Positions 13,398 through 25,827 are shown, counted from the first letter of the stretch. The stretch is 64,000 nucleotides of DNA from Thalassotalea sp. HSM 43 (GCF_004752005.1 NZ_CP038493.1:3868302-3932301); one strand, 5' to 3'. Program-made: numbers and translations. The notes: a model not told the origin generated them from the sequence alone.

Positions 13398-15659
13398 ATG
13401 TTGAATAAAGATTTAGAAATTTCGTTAAATTTGGCGTTTCGTCAGGCGAAAGATTCGCGTCATGAATTTATGACGGTCGAACATTTGTTGCTCGCACTAC
13501 TGGAAAATCCAGAAGCTGTGGAAGCGATCAATGCCTGTGGCGGCGATATTCCAAAGTTAAAAATGGAATTACTAAACTTTATTGGCGAAACAACGCCAGT
13601 TATCCCTCAGGGCGATGAGGAACGTGAAACACAACCGACCTTAGGGTTTCAACGCGTATTACAACGCGCGGTATTTCATGTGCAGTCGTCAGGTAAAACC
13701 GAAGTCAACGGTGCCAATGTATTGGTTGCGATATTTTCTGAGCAAGAATCTCAGGCAGCCTATTTTCTGAAAAAATCAGACATCACCCGTCTTGATATTG
13801 TTAATTATATTTCTCATGGTATTGCCAAAACGGGCTCACAAAATGATGCGCCGGCTGGTTTAGAGCAACAAACCGTTGCCCCAGAAGAGGCAAAAACCGT
13901 CGATACCTATGCCACCAATTTAAATGTATTGGCGCAAAAAGGTGAAATCGACCCTATGATAGGTCGAACCCGCGAATTAGAACGAACCGTTCAAGTACTA
14001 TCCCGTCGTCGTAAAAACAATCCTTTGTTTGTCGGTGAAGCCGGGGTAGGTAAAACCGCTATTGCTGAAGGCTTAGCGAAGAAAATTGTTGATGGTGATG
14101 CGCCAGAGGTTTTATCGGATGCAACCATTTACTCTTTAGATATGGGCGCGTTACTGGCCGGTACCAAATACCGTGGTGATTTTGAGAAACGCTTTAAATC
14201 ACTGCTTAAAGATTTGGAAAAAGACAAACACGCGATTTTATTTATTGATGAAATTCATACCATCATTGGTGCTGGTGCAGCATCCGGCGGTATGATGGAT
14301 GCGTCGAACCTAATTAAACCTTTGTTATCGTCTGGCAAATTACGTTGCATGGGCTCGACCACGTATCAAGAATTTTCAACCATTTTCGAGAAAGATCGCG
14401 CACTAGCGCGTCGTTTCCAAAAAATAGACATTAAAGAGCCGACGATTGATGAGACCACCAAGATTCTTATCGGCTTGAAAGATAAGTACGAAGAACATCA
14501 CAGTGTTAAATACACCAATAAAGCGTTAAGAGCGGCGGCGGAGCTATCAAGCAAATACATCAATGATCGATTTTTGCCAGATAAGGCGATTGATGTCATT
14601 GACGAAGCCGGTGCGAAACAACAGTTAGTTGTGCCGTCGAAACGTAAAAAGGTGATCAACATTGGCGATATTGAATCTGTGGTAGCCAATATCGCTCGTA
14701 TTCCTGAGAAATCGGTATCGTCTACTGAGAAAGACAACTTAATGAACATTGACCGCAATTTAAAAATGGTGGTGTTCGGCCAAGATGAGGCTATCGATAG
14801 TTTAACTTCAGTGATTCGTTTGTCTCGCGCAGGCCTTGGTCAGGAAGAGAAGCCAGTTGGCTCTTTCTTATTCTCTGGTCCTACCGGCGTCGGTAAAACC
14901 GAGGTAACCAAGCAGTTAGCCAATCAATTGGGCGTAGAATTACTGCGTTTTGATATGTCGGAATACATGGAGAAACATGCGGTAAGTCGTCTAATTGGTG
15001 CGCCTCCTGGTTATGTAGGTTATGAGCAGGGTGGTTTGCTGACCGATTCGGTTATTAAACACCCGCATTCAGTGGTGTTACTGGATGAGATCGAAAAAGC
15101 TCACAGTGATATTTACAACATCTTATTGCAGGTTATGGACCACGGTACACTAACCGATAATAATGGACGTAAAGCGGATTTCCGTAACATTATTCTGGTG
15201 CTAACAACCAATGCGGGTGTACAGGAAACTACCCGTAAATCGATTGGTTTCAAGCAGCAAGATCATTCGCATGATGCGATGTCAGAAATTAACCGCGTGT
15301 TTTCACCGGAGTTTAGAAACCGCCTTGATTCGATTATTTGGTTTAACCACCTACCTGAAGAGGTTATCGAACAAGTGGTTGATAAGTTCATCGTTGAACT
15401 TCAAGCGCAACTCGACAGCAAAGGCGTGTCTCTGGAAATCAGTGAAAAAGCCCGTAAATGGTTGGCGAGTCGTGGATATGATAAAACCATGGGCGCAAGA
15501 CCAATGGCGCGCTTGATTCAAGAGCAAGTGAAAAAGCAGTTGGCCAACGAGCTATTGTTTGGTGAGTTAATGCAAGGCGGTATTGCCCGAGTTGATTTGG
15601 ATGAAGACAGTGAGCAATTGACGTTCTGCTACGAAGAGAAAGAAGAGTTGGTGTCTTAG
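13398..15659 (+). CDS. clpA: ATP-dependent Clp protease ATP-binding subunit ClpA
   Basis: A AAA+ unfoldase that partners ClpP (not in this window). The 753 residues (E. coli 758) hold an N-domain (1-140), D1 with Walker A GEAGVGKT near residue 213, and D2 with Walker A GPTGVGKT near residue 495. The ClpP-docking IGF loop (KSIGFKQQ, about residue 615) is intact. Ribosome site CAGGAG lies before the ATG. It is followed by a terminator. Confidence 0.97.
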   Translation: MLNKDLEISLNLAFRQAKDSRHEFMTVEHLLLALLENPEAVEAINACGGDIPKLKMELLNFIGETTPVIPQGDEERETQPTLGFQRVLQRAVFHVQSSGKTEVNGANVLVAIFSEQESQAAYFLKKSDITRLDIVNYISHGIAKTGSQNDAPAGLEQQTVAPEEAKTVDTYATNLNVLAQKGEIDPMIGRTRELERTVQVLSRRRKNNPLFVGEAGVGKTAIAEGLAKKIVDGDAPEVLSDATIYSLDMGALLAGTKYRGDFEKRFKSLLKDLEKDKHAILFIDEIHTIIGAGAASGGMMDASNLIKPLLSSGKLRCMGSTTYQEFSTIFEKDRALARRFQKIDIKEPTIDETTKILIGLKDKYEEHHSVKYTNKALRAAAELSSKYINDRFLPDKAIDVIDEAGAKQQLVVPSKRKKVINIGDIESVVANIARIPEKSVSSTEKDNLMNIDRNLKMVVFGQDEAIDSLTSVIRLSRAGLGQEEKPVGSFLFSGPTGVGKTEVTKQLANQLGVELLRFDMSEYMEKHAVSRLIGAPPGYVGYEQGGLLTDSVIKHPHSVVLLDEIEKAHSDIYNILLQVMDHGTLTDNNGRKADFRNIILVLTTNAGVQETTRKSIGFKQQDHSHDAMSEINRVFSPEFRNRLDSIIWFNHLPEEVIEQVVDKFIVELQAQLDSKGVSLEISEKARKWLASRGYDKTMGARPMARLIQEQVKKQLANELLFGELMQGGIARVDLDEDSEQLTFCYEEKEELVS

Positions 15660-15706
15660 TACTTAGCACTTAGTGCCCGCTTAGCGTTTATATTCGCAAT
15701 TCAGAT

Positions 15707-15732
15707 AAAACGGAGCTTAGGCTCCGTTTTTT
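15707..15732 (+). terminator. Rho-independent terminator of clpA
   Basis: Stem AAAACGGAGC / GCTCCGTTTT (15707-15716 with 15721-15730), loop TTAG, then a T run, 48 bp past the clpA stop. Confidence 0.85.
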
Positions 15733-15738
15733 ATTGGC

Positions 15739-15815
15739 TTAAAGCCCTTAGCCTTAAGCCCTTAACTCTTAGCTCCTAGCACTTAGACCTTAGCACTTAG
15801 CCCTTAGCTCTTAGA
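15739..15815. repeat. Degenerate short tandem repeat, unit about CTTAGCC
   Basis: About ten imperfect copies of a 7-9 bp unit (CTTAGC, CTTAAC, CTTAGA variants) run from the clpA terminator towards the opposite-strand gene. A few further copies lie before the terminator (15658-15685). It is not coding. Confidence 0.7.
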
Positions 15816-15828
15816 GAGAATAATATGC

Positions 15829-16170
15829 TCAGCGCTCAGCTAACGCTAATTCTCTTGATTGATTAAATTTGTCATTAGGGTTCAGTTCAAGTGAGTCGCG
15901 ATTTATAAAACCACACACCGAATTTTCTTTATAGCGTTTACCATTGTCTTTTTTTACGGTGTAGATCACCTGGATACGCAAGCTACCATCTTTAACATCA
16001 ACGGCTTTATGCTCTTGAAAATGAACTGACTCTGGATGTTTAATTAAGCGCTTAGCTTGTTCTAAACAGATTTCTGCTTGTTGTGTTTCATTGTCTTGAA
16101 ATACATTGAATCCAGTGACTGTTAAAACAGTTACCGTACCCAATGTTAATCCCTTAAGTATAAGTGTCAT
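15829..16170 (-). CDS. Small hypothetical protein with N-terminal membrane anchor or signal
   Basis: 113 residues: a hydrophobic stretch (about residues 3-22, LILKGLTLGTVTVLTVTGF) followed by a soluble charged domain with two Cys (ICLEQAK and SVCGFINRD) that could form a disulfide outside the cytoplasm. The segment with KHPESVHFQ resembles small secreted proteins in which a residue run ending in P-x-S-V is common, but no family is claimed. A GGGTAA box lies just before the ATG. It is flanked by low-complexity repeats. Confidence 0.6.
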   Translation of the reverse strand: MTLILKGLTLGTVTVLTVTGFNVFQDNETQQAEICLEQAKRLIKHPESVHFQEHKAVDVKDGSLRIQVIYTVKKDNGKRYKENSVCGFINRDSLELNPNDKFNQSRELALAER

Positions 16171-16502
16171 TGTTACCCACCATATTATAAGCAGTTCAAA
16201 ATATTGTAGTAAGCGATTGCCGTTATCGCAATTTCCTAGTTGGTCTGAAGTGCAATAAAGCGGAGCTGCAGGCCACTAAAATAGATGAAATTGCACCGCG
16301 ATACTGCAATAACTGTTTGATAAAATTAAGGACAAAGGTTGTCAGTGATAGTGCCTTGGCAGACAGCAATAAATTGCCAACTTTTTGCCAAAAACGTGTA
16401 AAAAAACATAAGATTTCAGCCAAGATTGTTGTCATAGACGCATCAGAGTTGCGCAAAACGTATGCCATACTATTGCGTTAATAATGCTTAAAGAATGTCG
16501 AG

Positions 16503-16547
16503 AGAATGCGTTAGGAAGTCTTTAGGAATGCGTTAGAAATGCGTTAG
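16503..16547. repeat. Short direct repeats GAATGCGTTAG
   Basis: Three copies of (G/A)AATGCGTTAG at 16503-16514, 16525-16536 and 16537-16547. They lie in the 559-bp interval 16171-16729, in which no convincing gene is seen. Confidence 0.6.
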
Positions 16548-16729
16548 CAGTGACTCGAAAATGCACCGAGTAAGCAAAATCAGCTATTACCTTAACGGCA
16601 TGAAAATAGGCTTTGCTAGGGCGTATGCTAACTCGATGATTACATTTAGATAACATTTAATGTCTTTGTTAAGCGCTGAAAGCCCTGTAGAATGTGCGAC
16701 CCTTTTTTAACCGAGTAGTTGATTATACG

Positions 16730-17902
16730 ATGTGGTCATTTTTACCAATTTTGATGTTAATGGTGGTGTTTAGTCCACTGGCCATCGACATCTTTTTGCC
16801 GTCTTTACCCGACATGGCAAATGACTTTCAATCCGATCTGACGTTATTGCAATGGTCAATTAGCGGTTTCCTTTTAGCCATGGGTATAGGGCAGTTATTT
16901 GCAGGTCCAGTTGCTGATAAATATGGCCGTAAACCTGTGGCGTTGTTCGGCATCGTCATTTATTTTCTCGCCTGTTTAGCCTGTGTCGTTGCCAACACCA
17001 TAGAGTTGCACTTGCTTTCTCGCTTTATACACGGCTTGGGAACCTGCGCCATTGTGGTCAGTGCATTTGCCATTGTGCGCGACAAGTATGATGCGAGACA
17101 AAGCGGTATGATGTACAGCTACCTTAATGGGGTGATTTGCTGTATCCCTGCGCTAGCGCCTATTTTGGGCGGTTGGTTAGCCAGCGAGTACGGTTGGCAA
17201 AGTACTTTTATGTTTATGGCAGCGTACGCCGTTGGTGCAGGTACGTTAGTGGCGGTGTTTTTAAAAGAAACCAATACAACCAAAGATGCCAGCTCGGTGA
17301 AATTACTGCATTTTAATCGTTACACCAGTATTGCCTTAAATCGTGTGTTTCAATTTCATTCGTTAGCGGTATTGGTCGCAATGGCGGTGATCATCGCTTA
17401 TGTCAGCAGTGCACCTGCATGGCTAATGGTTGAACTTGGTCTAAGCAGCCAAATGTTCATTTTTTGGTTTAGCTTGAATGCCATTTTTAATATCGCCGCA
17501 TGCGTGTTGGCACCAAAGTGTTTAAAAGTGTTTGGTGTCGCCAATACCATCAGTGCTGGCTTTATTACCTTGTTCGCCGGTGGCGTGCTTATGGTAGCTA
17601 TGCAAGCGTTACACACACCCGTGGCGTTTATGCTGCCAATTATGCTCAGCTCGATAGGTTTTTCTTTATTGATGGGGACCTGCGCCGGTCAAGCGTTAGC
17701 GCCGTTTGGTGAAAAAGCAGGTACAGCCTCGGCACTATTGGGCTTTTTGCAGATGGCAGGTAGTGCGGTGTTGGTGGGAATTGTTCAACAGATCCCTGTG
17801 TCGGTACCTATACAAGTGGCGTTGTTGATGTTGTCGTTTGTGGTGTTTGCGCTGATTTGGTTTTGGCCTGGCTCAAAATTGCGTGCCGTTGCTGAAGCCT
17901 AA
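16730..17902 (+). CDS. Bcr/CflA family multidrug efflux MFS transporter
   Basis: A 390-residue inner-membrane protein with about 12 hydrophobic segments. Drug:H+ antiport is the family role. The N-terminal PLAIDIFLPSLPDMA is the Bcr/CflA signature, followed by the MFS loop motif GPVADKYGRKPVALFG (about residues 62-77) and an Arg-rich motif B region (LHLLSRFIHGLGTCA). ATG at 16730 is preferred over an in-frame GTG 12 codons upstream because the protein then starts at the first membrane segment. The substrate is unknown. It lies between clpA and infA but is oriented opposite to infA. Confidence 0.87.
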   Translation: MWSFLPILMLMVVFSPLAIDIFLPSLPDMANDFQSDLTLLQWSISGFLLAMGIGQLFAGPVADKYGRKPVALFGIVIYFLACLACVVANTIELHLLSRFIHGLGTCAIVVSAFAIVRDKYDARQSGMMYSYLNGVICCIPALAPILGGWLASEYGWQSTFMFMAAYAVGAGTLVAVFLKETNTTKDASSVKLLHFNRYTSIALNRVFQFHSLAVLVAMAVIIAYVSSAPAWLMVELGLSSQMFIFWFSLNAIFNIAACVLAPKCLKVFGVANTISAGFITLFAGGVLMVAMQALHTPVAFMLPIMLSSIGFSLLMGTCAGQALAPFGEKAGTASALLGFLQMAGSAVLVGIVQQIPVSVPIQVALLMLSFVVFALIWFWPGSKLRAVAEA

Positions 17903-17946
17903 TAGCCACGTTTAGAAAGGCGCTATATTCAGATAGCGTCTCTGTT

Positions 17947-18036
17947 CAAATAGATACAAATGCCCGATACCAATAACAGCACAAATTCCCGACACAAATA
18001 CCAGGCACAAATACCCAACATAAATAACAGACACAA
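17947..18036. repeat. Degenerate tandem repeat, unit about CACAAATACC
   Basis: Roughly nine imperfect copies of a 9-11 bp unit built on (G/A)(C/A)ACAAAT(A/T)CC(C/A) lie between the transporter stop and the infA terminator. It is not coding in any frame of note. Confidence 0.65.
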
Positions 18037-18060
18037 AAAAGCCTCGTCATAACGAGGCTT
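18034..18060 (-). terminator. Rho-independent terminator of infA
   Basis: Stem AAGCCTCGT/ACGAGGCTT (18039-18047 with 18052-18060), loop CATA, U run on the minus strand. Confidence 0.85.
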
Positions 18061-18108
18061 AATAAGACTGGAACCTGTCTGGCAATCACCAAACAGCCAT
18101 TTAATAGA

Positions 18109-18342
<234 letters not shown>

Positions 18343-18484
18343 CTAAACATTAATTAAAGTACCAAATCATATGATAGTGTTTGCTATCGTTTAGTCAATT
18401 TGGCAAGTGATAAAAATTTGCTGACGAGATAATGCCGAAAACGGTTGGCTTTGTAAAGAAAATGCGTGATTTATTTAAGCAATT

Positions 18485-19201
18485 TTAGCTTTTTCTTTCG
18501 ATTCGTTGCCAATTATCGTTTACCAGACGCTCATGCGGGTAATATTGACTCTTATAGTTCATTTTCTTACAAGCATCTATTTGATATCCCAAATATAAGT
18601 AATGCTTATTTAGCTTCATTGCTAACTCTATTTGCTGCAAGATTGAATAGCGTCCTAACGAACGTTTTTGATAATCCGGATCGTAGAAGGTATACAGCGC
18701 CGATAGGGCTCGCGGCAGGTTATCGCACACCGCCACCGATATCAGTTTATCCTTGTCATAGAGCTCAAGAAACAGTTGCGGTACCTGTTTAGAAAATATA
18801 AACGCGCGGTATTGCTCTTGGTTTGCTGGATACATTGAACCATCATGATGATTGGTGTCGATGTATTTTTGATATAAGGCAAAGTACTCTGCTTTTTCGG
18901 TCTGAGCAATGCGTACCGTTAAGTCTTTATTGGCATTAAGCAGTCGCTTTTGACTCTTACTGGATTTAAATAACCGCACCGGAATGCGCAATGACTCACA
19001 GGCTTGGCACGTTTCACAATGAGGGCGATAGACTTGATCGCCACTGCGTCTAAAACCTGCCATCATCAAACGTTGGTAGTTTTCGGCATTAACGTCTTCA
19101 CTGTTGGTGATAACGATTAAACGCTCTTGCTGTTCAGCTAAATAATTACAATCGAACGAGCGGGTTAAGCCAAATTGGAAATACTTCTTGGACTCGGTCA
19201 T
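18485..19201 (-). CDS. bpt: Aspartate/glutamate leucyltransferase (arginyl-tRNA-protein transferase family)
   Basis: Bpt adds Leu from Leu-tRNA to proteins with N-terminal Asp or Glu, making ClpS substrates. The 238 residues contain the family Cys pattern C..C (ETCQACESLRIPV) near residue 65 and the LGYQIDACKKMNYKSQYYPHE C-terminal block. The protein aligns by eye with bacterial ATE/Bpt rather than eukaryotic Ate1. ATG at 19201. It lies between aat and infA, completing an N-degron gene set with aat, clpS and clpA. Confidence 0.93.
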   Translation of the reverse strand: MTESKKYFQFGLTRSFDCNYLAEQQERLIVITNSEDVNAENYQRLMMAGFRRSGDQVYRPHCETCQACESLRIPVRLFKSSKSQKRLLNANKDLTVRIAQTEKAEYFALYQKYIDTNHHDGSMYPANQEQYRAFIFSKQVPQLFLELYDKDKLISVAVCDNLPRALSALYTFYDPDYQKRSLGRYSILQQIELAMKLNKHYLYLGYQIDACKKMNYKSQYYPHERLVNDNWQRIERKS

Positions 19202-19290
19202 AGCTTAAGTATAGTGCCTGCCTTATTAGGTTTTTTTAGAAGAGTTGGTTTCTTGCTGCTCGTCGTCATTGTGACGCTCGCCATTTCAGC

Positions 19291-20001
19291 TTACGAAACA
19301 GCTATCTCGGTTGCAAGCCAAAATTTATGATCAGGAATAATGTTTAATGCGCTGTGTTTCATTTGCATAAAACGCTCGCGAGATATTTCTACCGCGCCCA
19401 TGGATTGCAAAAACGGATTTTGGATCTGACAGTCAATCAAGCCAACCCCTATTGAACGCAGTTTGTTGGCTAAGGCAATAAGCGCAATTTTAGAGGCGTT
19501 GTCTTTGCGGTAGAACATCGATTCACCGCTGAAAAAACCATTAACAGCCACACCATACAAACCACCAATAAGTTCGCCGTGTTGCCATACTTCTACCGAA
19601 TGCGCATGCCCTTGATGATGCAACCTGACGTATGCCTCTAACATCTCAGGCAGTATCCAGGTGTCGTCGTCACGAAACGGCGCGTCAGCACAAAAGTCGA
19701 TGACTTCTTCAAAGGCATGATTGACGGTAACTTGATAGTCACATTTGCGGATAAACTTTGCCAAGCTACGATTGATTTTAACCGCATCGGTTTTGATGAT
19801 AGCGCGTGGGTTAGGGGACCACCATAGAATAGGATCGTGTTCGCTATACCAAGGGAATATGCCATTTTGGTAGGCAACCACTAGGCGTTCTGGGCTTAAG
19901 TCGCCGCCGACAGCGAGTAAACCGTTTGGATCGGTTAAGGCAAATTCAGTAGGAGGAAAAGCCAGCAAGCTGTCGTCTAATGCATACAGTTGCTGGCTCA
20001 T
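19291..20001 (-). CDS. aat: Leucyl/phenylalanyl-tRNA--protein transferase
   Basis: Transfers Leu or Phe to N-terminal Lys or Arg. The 236 residues (E. coli 234) carry the conserved FPPTEFALTDPNGLLAVGGDL opening, GIFPWY, WWSPNPRAI and the SGESMFYR catalytic region. It lies 21 nt after trxB and 89 nt before bpt, so co-transcription is likely. Confidence 0.97.
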   Translation of the reverse strand: MSQQLYALDDSLLAFPPTEFALTDPNGLLAVGGDLSPERLVVAYQNGIFPWYSEHDPILWWSPNPRAIIKTDAVKINRSLAKFIRKCDYQVTVNHAFEEVIDFCADAPFRDDDTWILPEMLEAYVRLHHQGHAHSVEVWQHGELIGGLYGVAVNGFFSGESMFYRKDNASKIALIALANKLRSIGVGLIDCQIQNPFLQSMGAVEISRERFMQMKHSALNIIPDHKFWLATEIAVS

Positions 20002-20022
20002 ATGTTTACTTACCTGGGCTGC

Positions 20023-20988
<966 letters not shown>

Positions 20989-21133
20989 TTACTCCAAAAA
21001 TATTAATAATGGCAATCGAAAGCATGGTGTCAGTTCAGACCGTTCAAGCGCTTAAATGATTGCATCAATACCAATTGATTACGTTAAAAACAATGATTGG
21101 GATGATAAGGCAATAAAACAAGGGTAACAAGAA

Positions 21134-21162
21134 TAAAAAAACGCAGTCTTATGCGACTGCGT
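21134..21162 (-). terminator. Rho-independent terminator of ald
   Basis: Stem AACGCAGTC/GACTGCGTT (21140-21148 with 21154-21162) followed on the minus strand by seven T. It ends transcription of alanine dehydrogenase. Confidence 0.85.
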
Positions 21163-21203
21163 TCTTAAAAAAGGAGGATTTGTAAACTAACTTATACTGA
21201 CGC

Positions 21204-22325
21204 TTATGCGTTGGCTAAAGCTTGTTTCGGGTCAACGTAATCAAAACCTAGGTTTTCAGCAACTTCACGTACGGTTACCTGACCATTAATCACGTTCAAA
21301 CCGTTAAGGAAGTTATCATCTGATAACAACGCATCTTTGTAACCTTTGTTCGCAAGGTTAATGATAAACGGCAATGTCGCGTTATTTAGAGCGAACGTTG
21401 ATGTGCGTGGCACAGCACCAGGCATGTTAGCAACACAGTAATGAACAACGTCATCAACAATAAAGGTTGGCTCTGCGTGGGTTGTCGCCTTAGATGTTGC
21501 GATACAACCACCTTGGTCAATGGCAACATCAACGATTGCTGAACCAGGCTTCATGTTTTTGATGTGCTCTGCAGTAACAAGTTTTGGCGCAGCAGCACCT
21601 GGGATCAAGACACCACCGATAACCAAGTCAGCATCAAGAACGTGTTTCTCTAGGGCATCAGCGGTTGAGTAAATCGCTTTAACCTTGTTACCAAACTGCG
21701 CGTCTAGCTTACGTAATACATTAATGTTGCGGTCTAGGATGACAACATCTGCACCCATGCCAACGGCCATTTGTGCGGCGTTGTTACCAACCATACCACC
21801 ACCGATAACAACCACTTTCGCTGGCTCAACACCTGGTACGCCACCAAGTAACATACCGCGACCTGCGTTTGATTTTTCAAGTGCCTGTGCACCGGCTTGA
21901 ATTGACATACGACCAGCAACTTCAGACATAGGCGCTAATAATGGTAAGCCACCGGTACGGTCAGTAACGGTTTCGTAGGCAATACAGATAGCTTTTGATT
22001 TAACTAGGTCTTCAGTTTGTGGCAGGTCTGGGGCAAGGTGAAGGTAAGTGAATAGGATTTGACCTTCACGTAACATGGCACGTTCAACGGCTTGCGGCTC
22101 TTTAACCTTAACGATCATTTCTGCTTTAGCAAAAACTTCTGCCGCGGTAGTTAGGATTTCCGCGCCTGCTTCAACGTAGTCTTGGTCGGTAAAACCGATA
22201 CCAATACCAGCGTTTGTTTCAACAAATACTTCGTGACCGTGGTTAATTAACTCACGAACACTTGCTGGAACCATACCAACGCGGTACTCGTGGTTTTTAA
22301 TTTCTTTAGGTACACCAATAATCAT
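21204..22325 (-). CDS. ald: Alanine dehydrogenase
   Basis: NAD-dependent interconversion of L-alanine and pyruvate plus ammonia. The 373 residues carry the signature MIIGVPKEIKNHEYRVGM at the start, the catalytic-region Lys and His (VKVKEPQ, FTYLHLA) and the Rossmann motif VVIGGGMVGNNAAQMA. It is divergent from lrp, an arrangement in which Lrp commonly controls ald; the 184-bp AT-rich intergenic interval could hold Lrp sites but no defined motif is claimed. Confidence 0.97.
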   Translation of the reverse strand: MIIGVPKEIKNHEYRVGMVPASVRELINHGHEVFVETNAGIGIGFTDQDYVEAGAEILTTAAEVFAKAEMIVKVKEPQAVERAMLREGQILFTYLHLAPDLPQTEDLVKSKAICIAYETVTDRTGGLPLLAPMSEVAGRMSIQAGAQALEKSNAGRGMLLGGVPGVEPAKVVVIGGGMVGNNAAQMAVGMGADVVILDRNINVLRKLDAQFGNKVKAIYSTADALEKHVLDADLVIGGVLIPGAAAPKLVTAEHIKNMKPGSAIVDVAIDQGGCIATSKATTHAEPTFIVDDVVHYCVANMPGAVPRTSTFALNNATLPFIINLANKGYKDALLSDDNFLNGLNVINGQVTVREVAENLGFDYVDPKQALANA

Positions 22326-22509
22326 AATTTATCTCTCGAAATGGTTAAGGTTAGTAAGTCGGTATGATGGATAAGATGATTCAAACCGATACTGTTTTTT
22401 ATTTTGTGCCAATTATAGTTGGCTTTTATTAGAGTTACTTGTTGTATTTTGTCGATAGCTAGTAGAAAATATCGTTACAGCCCATTAAAACAGATAAATA
22501 TTCTTTGAC

Positions 22510-22992
22510 ATGTGGAACCAAGAAAAAAAACTTGATCGTATCGATAGAAACATCCTAAAGGAGTTACAAATTAATGGCCGACTGTCTAACGTTGAGTTGT
22601 CAAAGCGTGTTGGCTTAAGCCCGACACCGTGTTTAGAACGGGTTAAAAAACTCGAGACGGAAGGGGTGATCACGGGCTACAGTGCCAATCTTGACCCTAA
22701 ATTTCTAGACGCTGCGTTATTGGTATTTGTTGAGATAACGCTTACTCGTACCTCGCCCGATGTGTTTGAAGAGTTTTCTAAAGCGGTGATGAAGGTCGAT
22801 GTCATCCAAGAATGTCATCTGGTGTCTGGTAATTTTGATTTCTTATTAAAAACCCGCGTGTCAGATATGCAAGCCTATCGCAACTTATTGGGTGATACCT
22901 TATTAAAGTTACCGGCGGTAGCGGAAAGTCGTACCTATGTGGTGATGGAAGAAGTGAAAACTGATAATAAATTACCCATTCAGTTTGATTAA
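22510..22992 (+). CDS. lrp: Leucine-responsive regulatory protein Lrp
   Basis: A global feast/famine regulator of 160 residues (E. coli 164). N-terminal HTH: LDRIDRNILKELQINGRLSNVELSKRVGLSPTP; C-terminal RAM/AsnC ligand domain with VSGNFDFLLKTRVSDM. High similarity to true Lrp, including the CLERVKKLE segment after the HTH. Divergent from ald, and ftsK follows after 140 bp. Confidence 0.95.
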   Translation: MWNQEKKLDRIDRNILKELQINGRLSNVELSKRVGLSPTPCLERVKKLETEGVITGYSANLDPKFLDAALLVFVEITLTRTSPDVFEEFSKAVMKVDVIQECHLVSGNFDFLLKTRVSDMQAYRNLLGDTLLKLPAVAESRTYVVMEEVKTDNKLPIQFD

Positions 22993-23132
22993 CGCAGTTA
23001 AAGCCCGACAAATGGTTTAACCGCGCCGGTATTTCTGCTAATTTAAATCGTATATAATATAAAGAGAATGTCGATAACGACATTAACTCAATAAAACTAA
23101 TTTAAAATTTAGTTAACACCAAGATAATAATA

Positions 23133-25820
23133 ATGGATTCGAGTTTGAGCGCTAAAGAGTCTTCACCAGTAACTGGTCATAAATTGACAGGCAGCCAACG
23201 TTTGTTGGAAGCCGGGTTAATCTTTACCAGCATTTTTTCCTTATACCTAATCGTTGCCTTATTTTCGTTTGATGCATCGGATCCCGGTTGGTCACAAACC
23301 GCTTATCACGCCACAGTCAATAATAAAGCCGGCGCGTTAGGTGCGTACCTGTCAGATATTTTATTGTTTACCTTCGGCTTAGTAGCGTATGCGTTGCCGT
23401 TTGGTCTAGCCTTTACCGGTTGGTTATTGTTTCAACGCGTCCATCTTTTGCTCGACATCGACTTTTTCACCTTAGCATTAAAGTTGGTCGGCGCGGTGTT
23501 GATGGTGGTTGGTTTTACCGCCATCTTTAGCATGAATGTTGATGACCTTTACGGTTTTTCATCTGGTGGCTTGATTGGTAATTATGTCTCCTACAGCTTG
23601 ATGCCGTATTTGAACTACACCGGCAGTTCTTTGTTGTACATTATAATGGCGAGCACAGGCTTTGTGCTTACCAGTGGCGTATCACTGTTTCGCATCATCG
23701 ATAGCATAGGTGAGCAGGCAATTAATGCCTATTTGTTGGTCAAGAGTATGTTCTCTAAGGCAACATCGCACTACAAAGATGTAGGAACAGATATTGCTCA
23801 AAACGATGTCGATAGCGTTGCTGATGATTCGAAAAAAACCAGCAAACGAGCAAAAGCGATTAAACAACCGGTACTGAGCAGTGTTGATGTAGACGATGTG
23901 GATGTAGCCATTCATGATGATGTTGGCGATGAAATGCACCGCGAAGACGCCACTGATGGCATTGTCGCTAAATCTAAATCTGATAAAGAGGCGGATTTGG
24001 TAAGCAGCTTGTTTGGCATGTTTAGCGGCAAAAAACACAGTGATGCCAGCGATGCTAACTCACAAAGCGATGACCAAGCTGACGATGAATTTAACCATGG
24101 TTTAGCGTCCATAGACGATGATATCGATGAACCTGTGTTTGGTGATTTTAATGATTCTGATTTAAACCCAGAGCTAAATCCACAGCTAAACCCAGATCTA
24201 AATCCAGAGCTAAGCGATGACAATGTTATCGATTTTGATGCGCCTTCACAGTCCGTACCTTTATCAAGTGCTGCAGCCAAACCTGCAAAAGACAAATTGC
24301 CATCGGAATTATTAGCTGAAAAATACGAGAGTATGCCAACCATTGAATTGTTGGACAGAGCCGATAAAGCAAAAAATCCAATCAGTCAGGAAGAGCTCGA
24401 TCAAGTCAGCCGCTTAGTTGAAGCGCGTTTGTTAGACTACGGCGTTGAAGTACAGGTTACTGATGTGTTCCCTGGACCGGTTATCACGCGTTTTGAATTG
24501 GATCTGGCACCTGGCGTTAAGGTAAGCAAAATCAGTAACTTATCTAAAGATTTAGCGCGTGCGTTGTCGGCAGCGAGTGTCCGCGTAGTGGAAGTGATCC
24601 CAGGTAAGTCGGTTATTGGTTTAGAAATTCCAAATAAGCACCGCGAAATGGTGCGTTTGTCTGAAATCATCAGCTGTGAAGAGTTTAATAAAGCCAAGTC
24701 GTCATTAGCCATGGTTATCGGTAAAGATATCGCCGGTGATCCTGTGGTCGCAGATTTGGGCAAAATGCCACATATTCTTGTTGCCGGTACCACGGGCTCA
24801 GGTAAGTCGGTTGTGGTTAACGTGATGATCGTCTCTATGTTGTATAAATCAACACCAGAAGATGTGCGCTTTATTATGATTGACCCGAAAATGTTGGAGC
24901 TTTCAATCTATGAAGGTATTCCGCATTTATTATCGGAAGTTGTGACGGACATGAAAGATGCCGCCAATGCATTGCGTTGGTGTGTTGGTGAGATGGAGCG
25001 TCGTTATAAATTGATGTCGGCGGTTGGCGTGCGTAACTTAAAAGGCTACAACCAAAAGGTGTGCAAGGCCATTGAAGAAGGTGAGCCGTTGATTGACCCA
25101 TTATGGCAGCCAACAGATGGTTTAGACCAAACACCACCATTATTAGAAAAACTGCCGTCGATTGTGGTTGTCGTCGATGAATTTGCTGACATGATGATGA
25201 TCGTCGGTAAAAAGGTTGAAGAGCTTATTGCCCGTATTGCACAAAAAGCCCGTGCTGCTGGTATCCATTTGATATTAGCAACACAACGACCGTCTGTGGA
25301 TGTGATCACCGGTTTAATTAAAGCCAATATTCCAACCCGTATGGCATTGACGGTGCAATCACGCATTGACTCACGTACCATCTTAGATCAACAAGGTGCG
25401 GAGCAGTTGCTTGGCCACGGTGATATGCTTTACTTACCTCAGGGCACAAGTATTCCACTACGTGCACAAGGGGCGTTTATTGACGACCATGAAGTACATG
25501 CCGTGGTGGCTGACTGGAAATCTCGCGGGGAACCAAATTACGTTGAAGACATCTTATCAGGTGAAACCACCGAAGATAATATGTTACCGGGTGAAGCATC
25601 TGATTCAGAAGAAACGGAGTCCGACCCGTTATTCGATGAGGTTGTTGCGTTTGTCACAGAAAGCAGACGGGTATCAATTTCAAGTGTACAACGAAAGTTT
25701 AGAATAGGGTATAACCGCTCAGCACGTATCGTAGAGGATATGGAAATGGCGGGTATTGTTAGCTCACCGGCACATAACGGTCAGCGCGAGGTACTGGCAC
25801 CACCTCCAGTAAAAGTTTGA
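23133..25820 (+). CDS. ftsK: DNA translocase FtsK
   Basis: A divisome-linked motor that moves chromosome termini and activates XerCD. The 895 residues are shorter than E. coli FtsK (1329) owing to a short linker. About four N-terminal membrane segments (residues 25-190) precede an acidic linker (about 220-390) that contains four copies of NP(E/Q/D)L around residue 345. The motor has Walker [13 protein letters not shown] near residue 552, a Walker B region [11 protein letters not shown], and a C-terminal gamma winged helix ([20 protein letters not shown]) that reads KOPS. lolA begins 7 nt after the stop. Confidence 0.97.
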   Translation: MDSSLSAKESSPVTGHKLTGSQRLLEAGLIFTSIFSLYLIVALFSFDASDPGWSQTAYHATVNNKAGALGAYLSDILLFTFGLVAYALPFGLAFTGWLLFQRVHLLLDIDFFTLALKLVGAVLMVVGFTAIFSMNVDDLYGFSSGGLIGNYVSYSLMPYLNYTGSSLLYIIMASTGFVLTSGVSLFRIIDSIGEQAINAYLLVKSMFSKATSHYKDVGTDIAQNDVDSVADDSKKTSKRAKAIKQPVLSSVDVDDVDVAIHDDVGDEMHREDATDGIVAKSKSDKEADLVSSLFGMFSGKKHSDASDANSQSDDQADDEFNHGLASIDDDIDEPVFGDFNDSDLNPELNPQLNPDLNPELSDDNVIDFDAPSQSVPLSSAAAKPAKDKLPSELLAEKYESMPTIELLDRADKAKNPISQEELDQVSRLVEARLLDYGVEVQVTDVFPGPVITRFELDLAPGVKVSKISNLSKDLARALSAASVRVVEVIPGKSVIGLEIPNKHREMVRLSEIISCEEFNKAKSSLAMVIGKDIAGDPVVADLGKMPHILVAGTTGSGKSVVVNVMIVSMLYKSTPEDVRFIMIDPKMLELSIYEGIPHLLSEVVTDMKDAANALRWCVGEMERRYKLMSAVGVRNLKGYNQKVCKAIEEGEPLIDPLWQPTDGLDQTPPLLEKLPSIVVVVDEFADMMMIVGKKVEELIARIAQKARAAGIHLILATQRPSVDVITGLIKANIPTRMALTVQSRIDSRTILDQQGAEQLLGHGDMLYLPQGTSIPLRAQGAFIDDHEVHAVVADWKSRGEPNYVEDILSGETTEDNMLPGEASDSEETESDPLFDEVVAFVTESRRVSISSVQRKFRIGYNRSARIVEDMEMAGIVSSPAHNGQREVLAPPPVKV

Positions 25821-25827
25821 TAGGATT

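Noticed and set aside
16223-16468. Minus-strand open frame of 81 codons with hydrophobic stretches
   Set aside because: No ribosome site, no recognisable domain, and it lies in a repeat-rich interval; chance openness in AT-rich DNA is more likely.
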